Positions 9,211-17,723 of a stretch of DNA of 64,000 bases are shown one piece after another (within the stretch, counting starts at the first letter, position 1; every line of letters starts with the position of its first letter). The notes below the pieces were generated by a model. It had not been told where the DNA came from. It saw only the letters and a list, made by a program, of their open reading frames with translations, and did not search any database. Where the stretch lies: positions 48,847 to 112,846 of the forward strand of contig CAYOHY010000001.1 of the NCBI GenBank assembly GCA_964403885.1. Direction: 5' to 3'. The position numbers and the translations under genes are program-made. The stretch is from CAYOHY01 sp964403885. GTDB lineage: Bacteria; Actinomycetota; Coriobacteriia; Anaerosomatales; PHET01.

Positions 9211-10118
9211 CGCGCGCATTCGAGCGTCTGGGCGGTTCGGTCGGCGGTGTGGTCAAACGCGATGAGCCGCTGAGCCGGCACACGACGTTTCGCATCGGAG
9301 GCCCGGCCGCCCTGTTCATCGAGTGCGACACCGTGGCCGACCTCGCCGCCGCAACAGAGATCTGCGCCGACGAAGGGGTCGAGTGGACGGTCCTCGGCAA
9401 GGGCAGCAACGTGCTCGCGTCGGACGAAGGATATGACGGTGCGGTGCTCGTGCTGGGCAAGGGCTTCAAGCGGCACTCGGTCGAAGACGGTCGTATCATC
9501 GCGGGCGCGGGAGTCATCCTCGCCGCGCTCGTCCAGGTGGCCTTCCGAGAAGGACTGACCGGTTTCGAGTTCGCTGTGGGCATTCCCGGCACGCTAGGCG
9601 GTGCCCTTGCGATGAACGCGGGATCGCGTGACGACTGGATCGGTTCGATCACCGAGACGGTCTCGCTGTTCGTGCCGGGCGAGGGGCTCGTCTCGGTGGG
9701 TGCCGCCGAGGTGCAGTGGGGCTACCGGCGCACCGATCTGCCGCAGCGAGGTATCATCGTCGAGTCGGCGCTGAGGCTTCAGCCCGGAGACGGCGACCAG
9801 ATACGGCAGGTCATGGAGGCGAGTCTGCGCCGTCGCAAACGCAACCAGCCACTCTCGCTCCCTAACGCCGGAAGCGTGTTCGTGAACCCCCAAGGCGACT
9901 CGGCGGGACGTCTTATCGAGAGCGCGGGTTTGAAGGGTTTGGCGGTGGGTGGAGCGTCCATCTCCGACATCCACGCCAACTTCATCGTCAACACCGGAGA
10001 CGCGAAGGCAGCCGACGTCATCGAGCTGGTTCGACGGGTCCGTGAAGCAGTCAAGGAAACGCATGGCATCGAACTCACACCGGAAATCAGGTTCCTCGGG
10101 TCGTTCGGGTCCGCGTAA
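9201..10118 (+). CDS. murB: UDP-N-acetylenolpyruvoylglucosamine reductase
   Basis: FAD/NADPH enzyme reducing the enolpyruvyl group to form UDP-MurNAc. Seen: HTTFRIGGPA (FAD domain start), LGKGSNVLASDEG, GIPGTLGGALAMNAG, and NAGSVFVNP with the catalytic serine, followed by AGRLIESAGLKG. The absence of the extra Tyr-loop insertion and the 305 aa length fit a type II MurB. GTG start 10 bases inside murC. Its 3' end overlaps the likely ftsQ start by 56 bases. Placement between murC and ftsQ is as in several Gram-positive dcw clusters. Confidence 0.95.
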   Translation: MSVARAFERLGGSVGGVVKRDEPLSRHTTFRIGGPAALFIECDTVADLAAATEICADEGVEWTVLGKGSNVLASDEGYDGAVLVLGKGFKRHSVEDGRIIAGAGVILAALVQVAFREGLTGFEFAVGIPGTLGGALAMNAGSRDDWIGSITETVSLFVPGEGLVSVGAAEVQWGYRRTDLPQRGIIVESALRLQPGDGDQIRQVMEASLRRRKRNQPLSLPNAGSVFVNPQGDSAGRLIESAGLKGLAVGGASISDIHANFIVNTGDAKAADVIELVRRVREAVKETHGIELTPEIRFLGSFGSA

Positions 10119-11046
10119 GCGGGTCGTGATCGGCGCCGAAGAGACGGTACGCGTTCGCTACAAGAAGAATCAGCCTCAAGTCGAGGCTGAGCGTCGTTCC
10201 ACCACGCGCCAGACGGCGCGGGTAGCCACCCGCCGTGCCGGCCTCGAGCGCCCCGCACCGTCTCAGCAGGGCAAGCGGCTTTCGAGCGCGAAGCGCGAGG
10301 AGCGTGAACGTCGGCAGCAGACGATACGGCTGCGCCGTGTGGGGCTGTGGGCCGCCATCGCAGCCGTCGCCATCGTCGTGCTGTGGGGGCTGGTCGCGTT
10401 GTTCAACGCCCCCGTGTTCTCGCTACGGACCATTGTGGTCACGGGCGCCCATCAGCTGAGCGACGAGCGTGTCCGCGAGCTCGCAGCGGTGCCCACCGCA
10501 ACCGTGCTCACCAGGCTGGACACGAGCGACGTGCGCAAGCGGCTCGAGGCTGACCCGTGGGTGGTCAAGGCTCGAGTCGATCGAGACTTCCCGTCCACGT
10601 TGAGACTCGAGATCGTCGAACGCACCCCAGTGGCCGTGGTCGACGCCGGGGGAGCGGAAGTATGGCTGGTGTCTTCAGACGGGTACTGGCTCGATCGGCA
10701 GAGCAAGGTGACCACTGGCGTCGTGGCGATCAGAGACATCGAGGGGCTCAAGCCTGTCCGGGGCAAGCGGGCGACGTCCAAGGAGCTCACCAACGCGATC
10801 AAGGTGGCGGCGGGCATCAGCCCCGAGCTGAGGGCGATGACGCGCAGTATCTCGGCGCCGTCGATCGAGAAGACTTCGCTCATGACCACAGATGACGTGG
10901 AGATATACATCGGCGAGGCCACTGATCTCAAGACCAAGGATCAGATCGCGCGCAAGATACTCGCGAAGCAGAAGGGCAAGGTCGTCTACATCAACGTCCG
11001 GGTGGTCGAGAGCCCCACATGGAGGGGTCTCGACACGTCGGAATAG
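10063..11046 (+). CDS. ftsQ: Divisome protein FtsQ/DivIB (POTRA domain)
   Basis: About 327 aa. A basic, Ser/Arg-rich cytoplasmic tail of ~85 residues is followed by one membrane segment (~90-112, in AAIAAVAIVVLWGLVALF) and an extracytoplasmic POTRA domain starting FSLRTIVVTGAHQLSDERV, then the FtsQ beta-domain. This is the type II single-pass layout of FtsQ/DivIB, a scaffold for the FtsW-FtsI complex. ATG 10063 has AAGGAA five bases upstream and lies inside murB. A later in-frame start near 10126 is possible. ftsZ follows after 188 bases. Confidence 0.88.
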   Translation: MASNSHRKSGSSGRSGPRKRVVIGAEETVRVRYKKNQPQVEAERRSTTRQTARVATRRAGLERPAPSQQGKRLSSAKREERERRQQTIRLRRVGLWAAIAAVAIVVLWGLVALFNAPVFSLRTIVVTGAHQLSDERVRELAAVPTATVLTRLDTSDVRKRLEADPWVVKARVDRDFPSTLRLEIVERTPVAVVDAGGAEVWLVSSDGYWLDRQSKVTTGVVAIRDIEGLKPVRGKRATSKELTNAIKVAAGISPELRAMTRSISAPSIEKTSLMTTDDVEIYIGEATDLKTKDQIARKILAKQKGKVVYINVRVVESPTWRGLDTSE

Positions 11047-11168
11047 CACGGTAGATACACCCTCTGAACTGGGCATTCGTATCACCCTCGACTGATAGTC
11101 GACACAACTTCTTGCGCCCGACTTGCGCATCCGCTAACGTTTATGCGAAGATTGAGCGTTCCACCCGC

Positions 11169-11176
11169 TATATAAC
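11169..11176 (+). promoter_or_regulatory. ftsZ: AT-rich element upstream of ftsZ, possible -10 region
   Basis: TATATAAC stands out in the otherwise GC-rich ftsQ-ftsZ gap. I could not place a convincing -35 at 16-18 bases from it, so this is only a candidate for the separate ftsZ promoter usually found here. Confidence 0.3.
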
Positions 11177-11216
11177 GGTCAACTAGAGGTTTACAGTTGT
11201 AGCACTGGCCGGGAAA

Positions 11217-11229
11217 CCTCCGGGGGAGG
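11217..11229 (+). promoter_or_regulatory. Shine-Dalgarno of ftsZ within a small hairpin
   Basis: The ftsZ ribosome-binding site GGGGGAGG ends 5 bases before the ATG. It is preceded by CCTCC (11217-11221), the exact complement of GGAGG (11225-11229), with a GGG loop. A 5-bp GC-rich stem could hide the site. Seen in sequence; a regulatory effect is inference. Confidence 0.5.
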
Positions 11230-11234
11230 CAGTA

Positions 11235-12317
11235 ATGCTCGAAACGGGCGCGAATTATCTGGCAGTAATCAAGGTCGTCGGTGTAGGCGGCGGCGGTACG
11301 AACGCCGTCAACCGCATGGTCGAGGCGGGCGTGAAGGGCGTCGAGTTCATCGCGGTGAACACCGATGCGCAGGCGCTGCTCATGTCCGACGCCGACTACA
11401 AGGTCCACGTGGGCGTGGGTCTCACCAAGGGTCTCGGCGCTGGCGCCGATCCCGACGTGGGCTTCCAGGCCGCGGAGGAGAACCGCGCGGAGATCAAGGA
11501 GGCGCTTCAGGGTGCCGACATGGTCTTCATCACCGCGGGTGAAGGCGGTGGCACCGGTACCGGTGCCGCACCGGTCATCGCCGAGATCGCCAAGGAGGAG
11601 ATCGGCGCCCTGACGGTAGGTGTCGTCACTCGTCCCTTCGCGTTCGAAGGCCGCAAGCGTGCACTGCAGGCCGACGAGGGCATCAAGCGCCTTCGCGAGA
11701 AGGTCGACACGCTGATCGTCATCCCTAACGATCGTCTGCTGCAGGTCGCCGAGAAGAAGACGTCGATCCTTGACGCCTTCAGGATCGCCGACGACATCCT
11801 GCGCCAGGGTACTCAGGGCATCACGGACCTCATCACCGTGCCCGGGCTGATCAACCTCGACTTCGCCGACGTTCGCACGATCATGGCGGACGCGGGCTCG
11901 GCGCTCATGGGCATCGGTATCGCCACCGGCGACAACCGGGCGCACGAGGCAGCGAAGGCCGCGATCTCCAGTCCGCTGCTCGAGTCTTCGATCCAGGGCG
12001 CCGATGGCGTGCTGCTCTCGATCGCGGGCGGCAGCGACCTTGGCCTGTTCGAGGTCAACGAGGCGGCCGAAGTCGTGCAGGCAGCGGCCGCACCTGACGC
12101 CAACATCATCTTCGGTGCCGTCATCGATGACTCGATGATGGATCAGATCAGGGTCACCGTGATCGCCACCGGATTCGACGGCGTGCGCAAGCAAGAGACG
12201 ATGTCGTTCTCGGCGCTGTCCGATGACTCGGTGCCGGCGCTCTCGGTGCCCACGTTCGAGCCCGTCCCCGAGGACGATCTCGATATCCCTGCGTTCCTCA
12301 AGAAGCGCTCCTTCTAG
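11235..12317 (+). CDS. ftsZ: Tubulin-like cell-division GTPase
   Basis: Polymerises into the Z-ring. Seen: VVGVGGGGTNAVNRM at residues ~14-28, the tubulin/FtsZ signature GGGTGTGAAP (~104-113), and the C-terminal peptide DDLDIPAFLKKRSF, which in other bacteria binds partners such as SepF. At 360 aa it has a short linker between GTPase core and tail. The ATG has a very strong Shine-Dalgarno. No ftsA is present next to it, so SepF (19090-19665) is the likely membrane tether. Confidence 0.99.
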   Translation: MLETGANYLAVIKVVGVGGGGTNAVNRMVEAGVKGVEFIAVNTDAQALLMSDADYKVHVGVGLTKGLGAGADPDVGFQAAEENRAEIKEALQGADMVFITAGEGGGTGTGAAPVIAEIAKEEIGALTVGVVTRPFAFEGRKRALQADEGIKRLREKVDTLIVIPNDRLLQVAEKKTSILDAFRIADDILRQGTQGITDLITVPGLINLDFADVRTIMADAGSALMGIGIATGDNRAHEAAKAAISSPLLESSIQGADGVLLSIAGGSDLGLFEVNEAAEVVQAAAAPDANIIFGAVIDDSMMDQIRVTVIATGFDGVRKQETMSFSALSDDSVPALSVPTFEPVPEDDLDIPAFLKKRSF

Positions 12318-12341
12318 GAGGCTTCTGACAGGTCCGGATTG

Positions 12342-12390
12342 GACCCGGTGGCGACGACGGCGGGACCTCGTCGTCACCGGGTCCTTCTGT
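12342..12390 (+). terminator. Intrinsic terminator after ftsZ (first hairpin)
   Basis: Arms 12342-12358 and 12368-12384 pair over 17 bp with one G-U, around a 9-base loop, followed by a T-rich stretch (TTCTGTGT). It starts 24 bases after the ftsZ stop. Confidence 0.8.
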
Positions 12391-12402
12391 GTCCGGACGA
12401 TG

Positions 12403-12432
12403 AAAGGGACCCGCCAAACGGCGGGTCCCTTT
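12403..12432. terminator. Bidirectional terminator between ftsZ and the convergent membrane gene
   Basis: Perfect 13-bp inverted repeat (12403-12415 with 12420-12432), AAAC loop, AAA on one side and TTT on the other. The symmetry fits termination from both directions: ftsZ on the + strand and the gene ending at 12453 on the - strand. Confidence 0.85.
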
Positions 12433-12452
12433 GTGTTGCGATGGACGCCTGG

Positions 12453-13313
12453 CTACCTCTGTGAGTCACCCGGTGCCGAGTCGTCCTGGTGCTCCTCGGC
12501 GCTCGCGTCGGGTGCCCCAGGAGCGGCGGCTGGTGGCGCAGGCGGCGCGGGCATCGGGGGGGCCGCAGGCGGGTAGCTGACGGGCGGAACGGCCGCGGGC
12601 GGGTAGTTGGCAGGCGGGGCGGGCGGCGCGTAGACAGGCGCCGGCGCCAGACCGTAGGCGCGTTGCGCCCACTGTCCCAAGACGTGGCCACTCGCCATGA
12701 GGGTGAAGTACGTCACGGCGGGGTAGAGGATCGCACCCACACCGGTTGCACTCAGGACGCTTCCTGCTATTCCGCCGATGAGCGAGATCACGACGGTGTA
12801 GATCCACGCCGTGAAGTAGCCGGTCCCGCCGCGCACGCGCGCGAGGATCTCACCGATCGCGAAGAACGAGCCGAACCTGCCGGTCATCGCGTAGTGGACG
12901 GTCGCCGCCGAGAACAGGACGGACACGGCGATCGAGTAGACCACCACGATGATCCAGTAGAAGCACAGTCCGGAGACCAAGGCGCCCACTGCGGTGTCAT
13001 CTCCGCCCGTCGAGATGACGGCGATGATGGCGGGTACCAGAAGGAAGAGGGTCAAGATCACGACGGGCAGGAAGTAGATGAACCCTGCGACCGAGACCAA
13101 GAATCCCCGGACCCACTTGTTGCCGAAGTCGTCCCAGCCGGGAAGGTCTTCGTCGCCCCGGCTGACCTTGGCGATGTAGTCGACCTGTGCGCCCGAGAGG
13201 GCGGGGATGGTGACGACGAGAAGTCCCCACAAGAAGCCGAGCAGGGTCTTGCTCACCCAGTCCTTGTCTCCGAAGAACGCCTTGAAAGAACGCCCGAGGT
13301 CTATCGTGTTCAT
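12453..13313 (-). CDS. DUF4013-like membrane protein with proline-rich tail
   Basis: 286 aa with several hydrophobic segments. Features such as SFKAFFGDKDWVSKTLLG near the start and the segment with GWDDFGNKWVRGF match my memory of DUF4013 (glycerophosphodiester/permease-like membrane proteins of unknown role). The last ~75 residues are a low-complexity P/A/Y-rich tail with repeated YPPAA-type units. ATG 13313 has GGGAG six bases upstream; an earlier in-frame ATG (13388) lacks one. It is convergent with ftsZ and divergent from pgeF. The only minus-strand gene in the first 27 kb. No function can be assigned. Confidence 0.8.
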   Translation of the reverse strand: MNTIDLGRSFKAFFGDKDWVSKTLLGFLWGLLVVTIPALSGAQVDYIAKVSRGDEDLPGWDDFGNKWVRGFLVSVAGFIYFLPVVILTLFLLVPAIIAVISTGGDDTAVGALVSGLCFYWIIVVVYSIAVSVLFSAATVHYAMTGRFGSFFAIGEILARVRGGTGYFTAWIYTVVISLIGGIAGSVLSATGVGAILYPAVTYFTLMASGHVLGQWAQRAYGLAPAPVYAPPAPPANYPPAAVPPVSYPPAAPPMPAPPAPPAAAPGAPDASAEEHQDDSAPGDSQR

Positions 13314-13342
13314 AGTCGCTCCCTGCGCCGATGTCATGGTGA

Positions 13343-13371
13343 TTGGTATCGGGTCGTCTATTGGATACCCT
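13343..13371 (+). promoter_or_regulatory. Candidate sigma-70-type promoter for pgeF
   Basis: TTGGTA (13343-13348), 17-base spacer, TACCCT (13366-13371), 35 bases before the chosen TTG start. The same TACCCT -10 appears before the pyr leader and the polyferredoxin gene. Confidence 0.6.
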
Positions 13372-13405
13372 TGGAAGCCTCCAAGCACACGAGAGAGGTA
13401 GCAAG

Positions 13406-14227
13406 TTGAGCGTGGCAGCCGCGCCGAGTCTCACGAGGATCGTCTCAGACGGAGTCGCCGTCTGGGTTGATCTCGAGCTCGAGAAGCAGGGAGTGCTTGT
13501 GGCGTTCACCGAGCGGACCGGCGGGGTGAGCCTGCCGCCGTTTGCGTCGCTCAATCTTGCCGGCCATGTGGGTGACGACTCTCGAGACGTGGACGAGAAC
13601 CGTGATCGGCTGCTGCGCTCGCTGGGCATCGGGTCACTGGGTCCCAGGCTCGTCACCGCCGAGCAGGTCCATGGCGAGCACATCGCGGTGATCGGGGAGG
13701 CGCAAGCCGGGCGTGGTGCGCGTGTGTCCGCCGGCGAGGGTCCCCTGCCCGCGACCGACGCAGTCGTCACGCTTGCCGCGCGCGTGCCGGTCATGCTCTT
13801 CTTCGCGGACTGCGTCCCGGTGGTGCTCGTCGCGCCCGGGCGCGCGATCGCCGTCGTCCATGCCGGGTGGCGCGGAGCGCTCGCCGGACTGCCCGGAAAG
13901 ACCGTCGCCGAGTTGGCGCAGCGGGCGGATGTGAAACCTCGAGAAGTGACCGCCTACGTGGGGCCGCACATCGGTGCCTGTCACTACGAAGTCGGTGACG
14001 AAATCATGTCGCAATTCTTTAACGCGTTTGGTACAGTCGCACGGGCTGAATCGGGGGGACTCGATCTTGGCTCGGTAGTGGCCGCTTCCCTGACCTCTTC
14101 AGGAGTCGACCCGTGCAGAATCGCATGCCTCGGAACATGTACCGCCGAGGCGACGGAACGGTTCTTCTCGTATCGCGCCGAAGGCGGCCTCACGGGCCGA
14201 CACGGCGCGCTCGCGTGCATTCTCTGA
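13406..14227 (+). CDS. pgeF: Peptidoglycan editing factor PgeF / YfiH (laccase-domain) family
   Basis: About 273 aa. The metal-site residues of the family are in place: His in EQVHGEH (~88), Cys in FADCVPV (~135), His in HAGWRG (~151), plus VGPHIGACHYEVGDE and CTAEATERFFSYR near the end. E. coli PgeF prevents mis-incorporation of L-Ser for L-Ala in stem peptides; relatives act on purine nucleosides. Start: TTG 13406 with GAGAGG seven bases upstream; GTG 13412 is an alternative. This is the ylmD position after ftsZ. Its last 115 bases also encode the start of pstS. Confidence 0.9.
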   Translation: MSVAAAPSLTRIVSDGVAVWVDLELEKQGVLVAFTERTGGVSLPPFASLNLAGHVGDDSRDVDENRDRLLRSLGIGSLGPRLVTAEQVHGEHIAVIGEAQAGRGARVSAGEGPLPATDAVVTLAARVPVMLFFADCVPVVLVAPGRAIAVVHAGWRGALAGLPGKTVAELAQRADVKPREVTAYVGPHIGACHYEVGDEIMSQFFNAFGTVARAESGGLDLGSVVAASLTSSGVDPCRIACLGTCTAEATERFFSYRAEGGLTGRHGALACIL

Positions 14228-15057
14228 CCGTTCTTGTCGCCCTCATCATCTCGTTGGTCGCGCTCACCGGCTGTAGGTCGCAGGAGCAGTCGACGACGAA
14301 GCTCATCGTCACCGGTTCCACCACGATCCTGCCGATCGCCGAGCAGGCCGCCGAAGGCTACCAAGACGCCAACGAGGGCGTGAGTGTGCTGGTCTCCGGC
14401 CTGGGCTCCTCGGCGGGCATCGAGGCGGTCACCGCCGGGACGAGCGACATCGGCACCTCATCTCGCGACCTCAAGGACGAGGAGCAGGGCAAGGGGCTCG
14501 TCGACACCCCGATCGCGTTCGACGGCATCGCGGTGATCGTCAATCCTTCCAATCCGGTCAAGGCGCTGACGACCGACCAGTTGCGCAAGATCTTCTCCGG
14601 GGAGATCACCAACTGGAAGGAAGTGGGCGGCAACGACCGCGACATCGATCTGGTGAACCGTGATGAGGCCTCCGGTACGCGTGAGGCGTTCAAGAAGATC
14701 GTCATGGGCGAGGACGCTCACTTCGACCGCCGCGCCGTGGTGCTTCCCGGTACCGGCCAGGTCCGCGACGTCGTGTCGCGTTCAGAGGGCGCCATCGGCT
14801 ACATCTCCGTCGGGTTCGTGGAGCCGCGTTTTCAGGCCAAGCCCGTCAAGGCATTGATGATCGACGGCGTCGTGGCCAGCGAGGCCACGGTCGCGAGCAA
14901 GGAGTATCCCATCGCACGCACGTTGCACTTCTTCACCAAGGGTGAGCCCACCGGTCTTGCGAAGGGCTACATCGACTACGTGCTGTCAGACGAGGTCCAA
15001 AACGGCGTGGTCGTCGACGCCGGCTTCGTCCCGGTGACCAAGGCGGGTGGAAAGTGA
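14113..15057 (+). CDS. pstS: Phosphate ABC transporter substrate-binding lipoprotein
   Basis: PBP-like protein binding phosphate outside the membrane. Seen: hydrophobic segment and lipobox LVALTGC (Cys ~54), GSTTILPIAEQ, the phosphate-site segment SSAGIEAVTAGTSDIG, and RDEASGTREAFKK. GTG 14113 has AGGAG at 14101-14105 (7-base spacing), so translation probably starts inside pgeF. That gives an unusually long, Arg-rich n-region of ~35 residues before the membrane segment. GTG 14215 would give a short signal peptide with almost no positive charge and no Shine-Dalgarno. First gene of pstSCAB. Confidence 0.92.
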   Translation: MQNRMPRNMYRRGDGTVLLVSRRRRPHGPTRRARVHSLTVLVALIISLVALTGCRSQEQSTTKLIVTGSTTILPIAEQAAEGYQDANEGVSVLVSGLGSSAGIEAVTAGTSDIGTSSRDLKDEEQGKGLVDTPIAFDGIAVIVNPSNPVKALTTDQLRKIFSGEITNWKEVGGNDRDIDLVNRDEASGTREAFKKIVMGEDAHFDRRAVVLPGTGQVRDVVSRSEGAIGYISVGFVEPRFQAKPVKALMIDGVVASEATVASKEYPIARTLHFFTKGEPTGLAKGYIDYVLSDEVQNGVVVDAGFVPVTKAGGK

Positions 15058-15956
15058 CCCAGGTCGATGCTCCCGTCGTGAAGGGCGAGCTGACGCTCGT
15101 CTCTCGCGAGACCCAGATCAAGGAATGGTTGCTCGCGACCCTGTTCTTCCTCTGTGCATTCGTGGCCGTGCTGGCCGTCGCGCTGATCTTCGCGTTCGTG
15201 GGCTGGAAGGCGTGGCCCATCGCAAGCGAGGTCGGTATCGGCAACTTCCTCAGAGGCGAGGTATGGGCGCCCTCTGACGAGCAGTTTGGCATCCTTCCGC
15301 TCATCGTCGGCTCGTTCGTGGTGACGCTGGGCGCGCTCGCTTTGGGAACGCCGCTCGCCGTGGGTACGGCGGTATTCCTCTCCGAGGTCGCCTCGCCACG
15401 TATGCGCTCGATCGTGCGTCCCGCCGTCGAGCTGCTCGCGGGCGTGCCGTCGGTGGTGTACGGGTTCTTTGGCATCGTCATGCTGCGCCCGGTCGTCGCG
15501 ACCCTCACGGGTGGCGTGGGATTCGGCGCGCTGACGGCGTGGCTGATCCTCGCCATCATGATCGTGCCCACCATCGCCGCGCTGTCTGAAGACGCATTGC
15601 GCTCGATCCCGATGGGCATCCGGGAGGCGAGCTATGCGATGGGGGCCACACAGTGGCAGACCATCTACAAGGTCGTAGTACCGGCGGCCAAGGTGGGCAT
15701 CATCGACGCGGTGATCTTGGGCATGGGCCGCGCCATCGGTGAGACGATGGCCGTTCTCATGGTCGTGGGCAACGCGCCGGTGTTCTTCCAGGGAGTGGGC
15801 GAGCCCATCTCGACGCTCACGAGCCAGATCGTCATGGACATGGGGTACTCGACCGGCACACACCGCACGGCGCTGTTCGGCATGGCGGCGATCCTGTTCG
15901 TCATCTCGATGCTGCTCGTGCTGGCGGTCCGCCTCATGGCAAGGCTGAGGGACTAG
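15054..15956 (+). CDS. pstC: Phosphate ABC transporter permease PstC
   Basis: 300 aa, six predicted membrane segments. The BPD_transp_1 coupling (EAA) loop is visible as REASYAMGATQWQTIYKVV, followed by the PstC/PstA-typical GRAIGETMAVLM. Also present is the pore-region segment LLAGVPSVVYGFFG. GTG start overlaps the pstS stop (GTGA). Forms the transmembrane channel with PstA. Confidence 0.95.
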   Translation: MTQVDAPVVKGELTLVSRETQIKEWLLATLFFLCAFVAVLAVALIFAFVGWKAWPIASEVGIGNFLRGEVWAPSDEQFGILPLIVGSFVVTLGALALGTPLAVGTAVFLSEVASPRMRSIVRPAVELLAGVPSVVYGFFGIVMLRPVVATLTGGVGFGALTAWLILAIMIVPTIAALSEDALRSIPMGIREASYAMGATQWQTIYKVVVPAAKVGIIDAVILGMGRAIGETMAVLMVVGNAPVFFQGVGEPISTLTSQIVMDMGYSTGTHRTALFGMAAILFVISMLLVLAVRLMARLRD

Positions 15957-15958
15957 AC

Positions 15959-16783
15959 GTGAACAAGACCACCGTCAACAACATCGCAGTGGGCGTCCTG
16001 TGGGCCGCGGCCGGCATCACCGTCGCGGTTCTGGGTGCGCTCATCCTCTACGTCTTCATCAACGGGATCCGCGTGATCTCGCCCGAGTTCATCTTCACGT
16101 GGCCCCGAGGCGTCAACGCCGAAGGCGGCATCTGGCCCACCATCGTGTCGACGCTCTACGTGACCGGGTTGGCGATGCTCATCTGCACGCCGGTGGCCGT
16201 GCTCGCGGCGGTCTACCTCGCCGAGTACGCGCACCAGGGCCGTGTGGTCTCGGTCATCCGCTTTGCGGCCGACTCGCTCGCCAGTGTGCCCTCGATCGTC
16301 ATGGGCCTGTTCGGCTTCGCGCTCTTCGTCGAAGCGATGGGCATCGGCCTGTCGATGCTCTCGGCGTCGATGGCGCTGTCCCTGCTCATGCTGCCCATCG
16401 TCATGCGCACCACCGAGGAGGCCATCCGCGCGGTGCCTCGCTACATCCGCTGGGGCTCCTACGGCATGGGTGCCACCAAGTGGCAGACGGTATCTCGCGT
16501 CGTCTTGCCGGCTGCCGCTCCGCGCATCATCACCGGCATCGTGCTTGCGACCGGTCGCGCGGTGGGCGAGACCGCCGTCGTGTTCTACACGATGGGCCAG
16601 GCGATCTACCTGCCGATCACCCCGCTCGACTCGGGTCGTCCCATGACCGTCCATCTGTACCTGCTCGCGGTGGAAGGCATCAACATCCCCGCCGCGTACG
16701 GAACCGCCCTGCTTCTGATGATCATGATCTTGGGCTTCAACCTCGGTGCCCGTTGGATCCTCAAGCGCTACCGGAAGGTGTAG
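15959..16783 (+). CDS. pstA: Phosphate ABC transporter permease PstA
   Basis: 274 aa, six predicted membrane segments, EAA loop SYGMGATKWQTVSRVVLPAA and GRAVGETAVVFYTMG, with ADSLASVPSIVMGLFGFA as the counterpart of the PstC pore segment. GTG start two bases after the pstC stop. Partner of PstC and PstB. Confidence 0.95.
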   Translation: MNKTTVNNIAVGVLWAAAGITVAVLGALILYVFINGIRVISPEFIFTWPRGVNAEGGIWPTIVSTLYVTGLAMLICTPVAVLAAVYLAEYAHQGRVVSVIRFAADSLASVPSIVMGLFGFALFVEAMGIGLSMLSASMALSLLMLPIVMRTTEEAIRAVPRYIRWGSYGMGATKWQTVSRVVLPAAAPRIITGIVLATGRAVGETAVVFYTMGQAIYLPITPLDSGRPMTVHLYLLAVEGINIPAAYGTALLLMIMILGFNLGARWILKRYRKV

Positions 16784-16785
16784 TC

Positions 16786-17610
16786 ATGACCTCTTCTGCG
16801 ACTGTGGCCCACCGCCACCACCAGCACGCCGCCGCCGGCGATGCGAAGTTCGCGATCAAGAACCTGAACTTCTGGTACGGCGACTTCAACGCGCTGACCG
16901 GGGTCAGCGTCGACATCCGCTCCAAGGCGATCACCGCGTTCATCGGCCCGTCGGGCTGCGGCAAGTCGACGTTCCTGCGCTGCATGAACCGCATGAACGA
17001 CCTTATCCCCGGCACCCGTGTCGAGGGGACGATGCTGCTTGACGGCGCCGACATCTACGGTGCGGGTGTCGATCCCGTCGACTTGCGCAGGCGCGTGGGC
17101 ATGATCTTCCAGCAGCCCAACCCGTTCCCGCAGTCGATCTACGACAACGTGGCGTACGGCCCGCGCCTGCAGGGCGTGAAGAAGAAGTCGGATCTCGACT
17201 CCATCGTCGAGGACTCCCTCAAGCGCGCTAACCTCTGGAAAGAGGTCAAGGACATCCTGGGCCGAGGCGGTCTGACGCTGTCCGGCGGCCAGCAGCAGCG
17301 TCTGTGTATCGCGCGCGTGCTCGCGGTCCAGCCCGAGGTGCTTCTGATGGACGAGCCGTGCTCGGCGATCGACCCCACGAGCGTCCAGAAGATCGAGGAC
17401 CTCATGGCCGAGATCAAGGACCAGGTCACGATCGTCATCGTCACCCACAACATGCAGCAGGCCGCGCGTGTGAGCGACTACACCGCGTTCTTCTTGCAGG
17501 AGGTGGCAGGGGAGCCTGCGGTCCTCGTCGAGTACGGTCGCACGAGCGAAGTCTTCACGAGCCCATGTGACAAGCGCACCGAGGACTACATCACCGGCCG
17601 CTTCGGCTAG
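16786..17610 (+). CDS. pstB: Phosphate ABC transporter ATPase
   Basis: 274 aa. Walker A GPSGCGKST (~54-62), signature LSGGQQQR (~165-172), Walker B LLMDEP (~187), H-loop VTHNMQQ. The specific segment RRRVGMIFQQPNPFPQSIYDNV is diagnostic of PstB. The N-terminus has an extra His-rich stretch (AHRHHQH). The frame is open upstream into pstA, but ATG 16786 (GGAAGGTG just before) two bases after the pstA stop is the natural start. Confidence 0.97.
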   Translation: MTSSATVAHRHHQHAAAGDAKFAIKNLNFWYGDFNALTGVSVDIRSKAITAFIGPSGCGKSTFLRCMNRMNDLIPGTRVEGTMLLDGADIYGAGVDPVDLRRRVGMIFQQPNPFPQSIYDNVAYGPRLQGVKKKSDLDSIVEDSLKRANLWKEVKDILGRGGLTLSGGQQQRLCIARVLAVQPEVLLMDEPCSAIDPTSVQKIEDLMAEIKDQVTIVIVTHNMQQAARVSDYTAFFLQEVAGEPAVLVEYGRTSEVFTSPCDKRTEDYITGRFG

Positions 17611-17676
17611 GCGTTTTCTCGCAAGAACCTGCGGATAAGTAACAAGTATGTCGCACGAAACGGTGCGTGGCGTGGC

Positions 17677-17682
17677 TATACT
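17677..17682 (+). promoter_or_regulatory. Candidate -10 element before phoU
   Basis: TATACT 42 bases before the phoU ATG. No good -35 is visible at the right distance, so if this is a promoter it may depend on an activator such as a phosphate-response regulator. Weak evidence. Confidence 0.35.
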
Positions 17683-17723
17683 GACCCAAAGTCAACACGG
17701 GACACACCGATGAGGAGCCCTGA

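Noticed and set aside
14113..14215. Twin-arginine export signal on PstS because of the RRRR stretch
   Set aside because: The order of residues does not match SRRxFLK, the hydrophobic core is distant, and the lipobox fits Sec export of a lipoprotein.
16000..16785. N-terminal extension of the pstB frame through pstA
   Set aside because: The extension is an Arg/His-rich shadow of pstA; the PstB protein begins cleanly at ATG 16786.
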